Below are positions 14,139 to 14,259 of a DNA stretch of 14,259 bases, piece by piece. The position numbers and the translations under genes were made by a program. Within the stretch, counting starts at the first letter, position 1. Each line of letters begins with the position of its first letter. The DNA lies in NCBI GenBank assembly GCA_021826605.1, contig JAKAZF010000017.1:1-14259 (forward strand). The letters run 5' to 3'. The notes under the pieces were generated by a model. The model was given only the letters and a program-made list of their open reading frames with translations. It ran no database searches and was not told where the DNA came from. The DNA is from Planctomycetota bacterium. Lineage in GTDB: Bacteria > Planctomycetota > Phycisphaerae > WQYP01.

Positions 14139-14259
14139 GCCCTGTTCCACCCGTAATTACGGGTTGACGGAGGGCCAAGGGGTTGTGGGCGCGAAGCGAG
14201 GAGGATTACGTATGGATACATACGTTGACGACGAGCGACAAAGCCCACGGCCCCTTGGC
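14139..14259. repeat. Highly structured terminal repeat, possible ncRNA or mobile-element end
   Basis: A 16-base perfect palindrome ACCCGTAATTACGGGT (14149-14164), enclosed by GCCCT/AGGGC, is followed by a long hairpin. In the hairpin, 14174-14190 pairs with 14243-14259 over 17 consecutive pairs when two G-U wobbles are allowed in plus-sense RNA. Its interior contains a 7-bp hairpin ACGTATG-GATA-CATACGT (14208-14225). The wobble pattern in the outer stem is consistent with an RNA-level structure in the plus sense. The window ends exactly at the last base of the outer stem, suggesting an assembly break at a multi-copy repeat. I do not recognise the family. A frame over it on the minus strand (14051-14248) is likely just a translation of the repeat. 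Confidence 0.6.

Noticed and set aside
14051..14248. 65-codon minus-strand frame near the right edge
   Set aside because: It lies almost entirely within the hairpin repeat, so it is better explained as translation of a structured repeat.
1..14259. CRISPR array, tRNA or rRNA genes
   Set aside because: No regularly spaced repeats were seen, and no tRNA cloverleaf or rRNA core sequence was recognised on either strand.

Overview
This window looks like chromosomal sequence from a free-living bacterium with mid-to-high GC content. The gene set (ClpB, GroES/GroEL, PurE, a SAM-I riboswitch, DUF433/DUF5615 pair, degenerate receiver protein) fits a Planctomycetota/PVC-type or similar environmental lineage. 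No rRNA or marker phylogeny is available here, so that placement is a weak inference. The right edge stops exactly at the end of a long inverted repeat, as would happen if the sequence were an assembly contig broken at a dispersed repeat.

Layout. (1) 123-2741, minus: clpB disaggregase, with a recognisable sigma70-type promoter at 2837-2866 and near-identical short repeats on both sides. (2) 3014-6377, plus: a complete transcription unit consisting of a promoter, a SAM-I riboswitch, an intrinsic terminator, a threonine-synthase-like PLP enzyme, a CysO/MoaD-like sulfur carrier ending in Gly-Gly, a stand-alone NIL-domain protein, an E1-like MoeB/ThiF activating enzyme, and a closing terminator. 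(3) 6393-8826, plus: a DinB-like protein, a DUF433/DUF5615 toxin-antitoxin-like pair, and a cysteine desulfurase. (4) 8887-9804, plus: an AT-richer two-gene unit with its own strong promoter, coding a 73-residue unknown protein and an ImmA/IrrE-like protein whose HEXXH motif is degenerate. (5) 9871-10392, plus: purE. (6) 10577-11023, minus: a 5'-truncated Dam-type adenine methylase remnant. (7) 11155-13784, minus: a degenerate receiver-domain protein, groES and groEL, closed by a strong terminator. (8) 13785-14259: no convincing gene; it ends in a highly structured repeat.

The most interesting part is the SAM-riboswitch operon. The riboswitch ties it to methionine/SAM supply. The sulfur carrier closely resembles mycobacterial CysO, and the E1-like enzyme would adenylate its C-terminus and allow thiocarboxylation. 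The PLP enzyme belongs to the family that uses O-phosphohomoserine, and NIL domains are known from methionine and homocysteine systems. Together they suggest protein-thiocarboxylate-dependent sulfuration of O-phosphohomoserine (or a related substrate) to homocysteine. The cysteine desulfurase about 1.3 kb downstream is a possible sulfur donor. This is an inference from context and motifs, not a demonstrated function.

The chaperone genes clpB and groES-groEL lie at opposite ends, both on the minus strand. No CIRCE operator was seen at either, so heat-shock control, if present, uses another mechanism.
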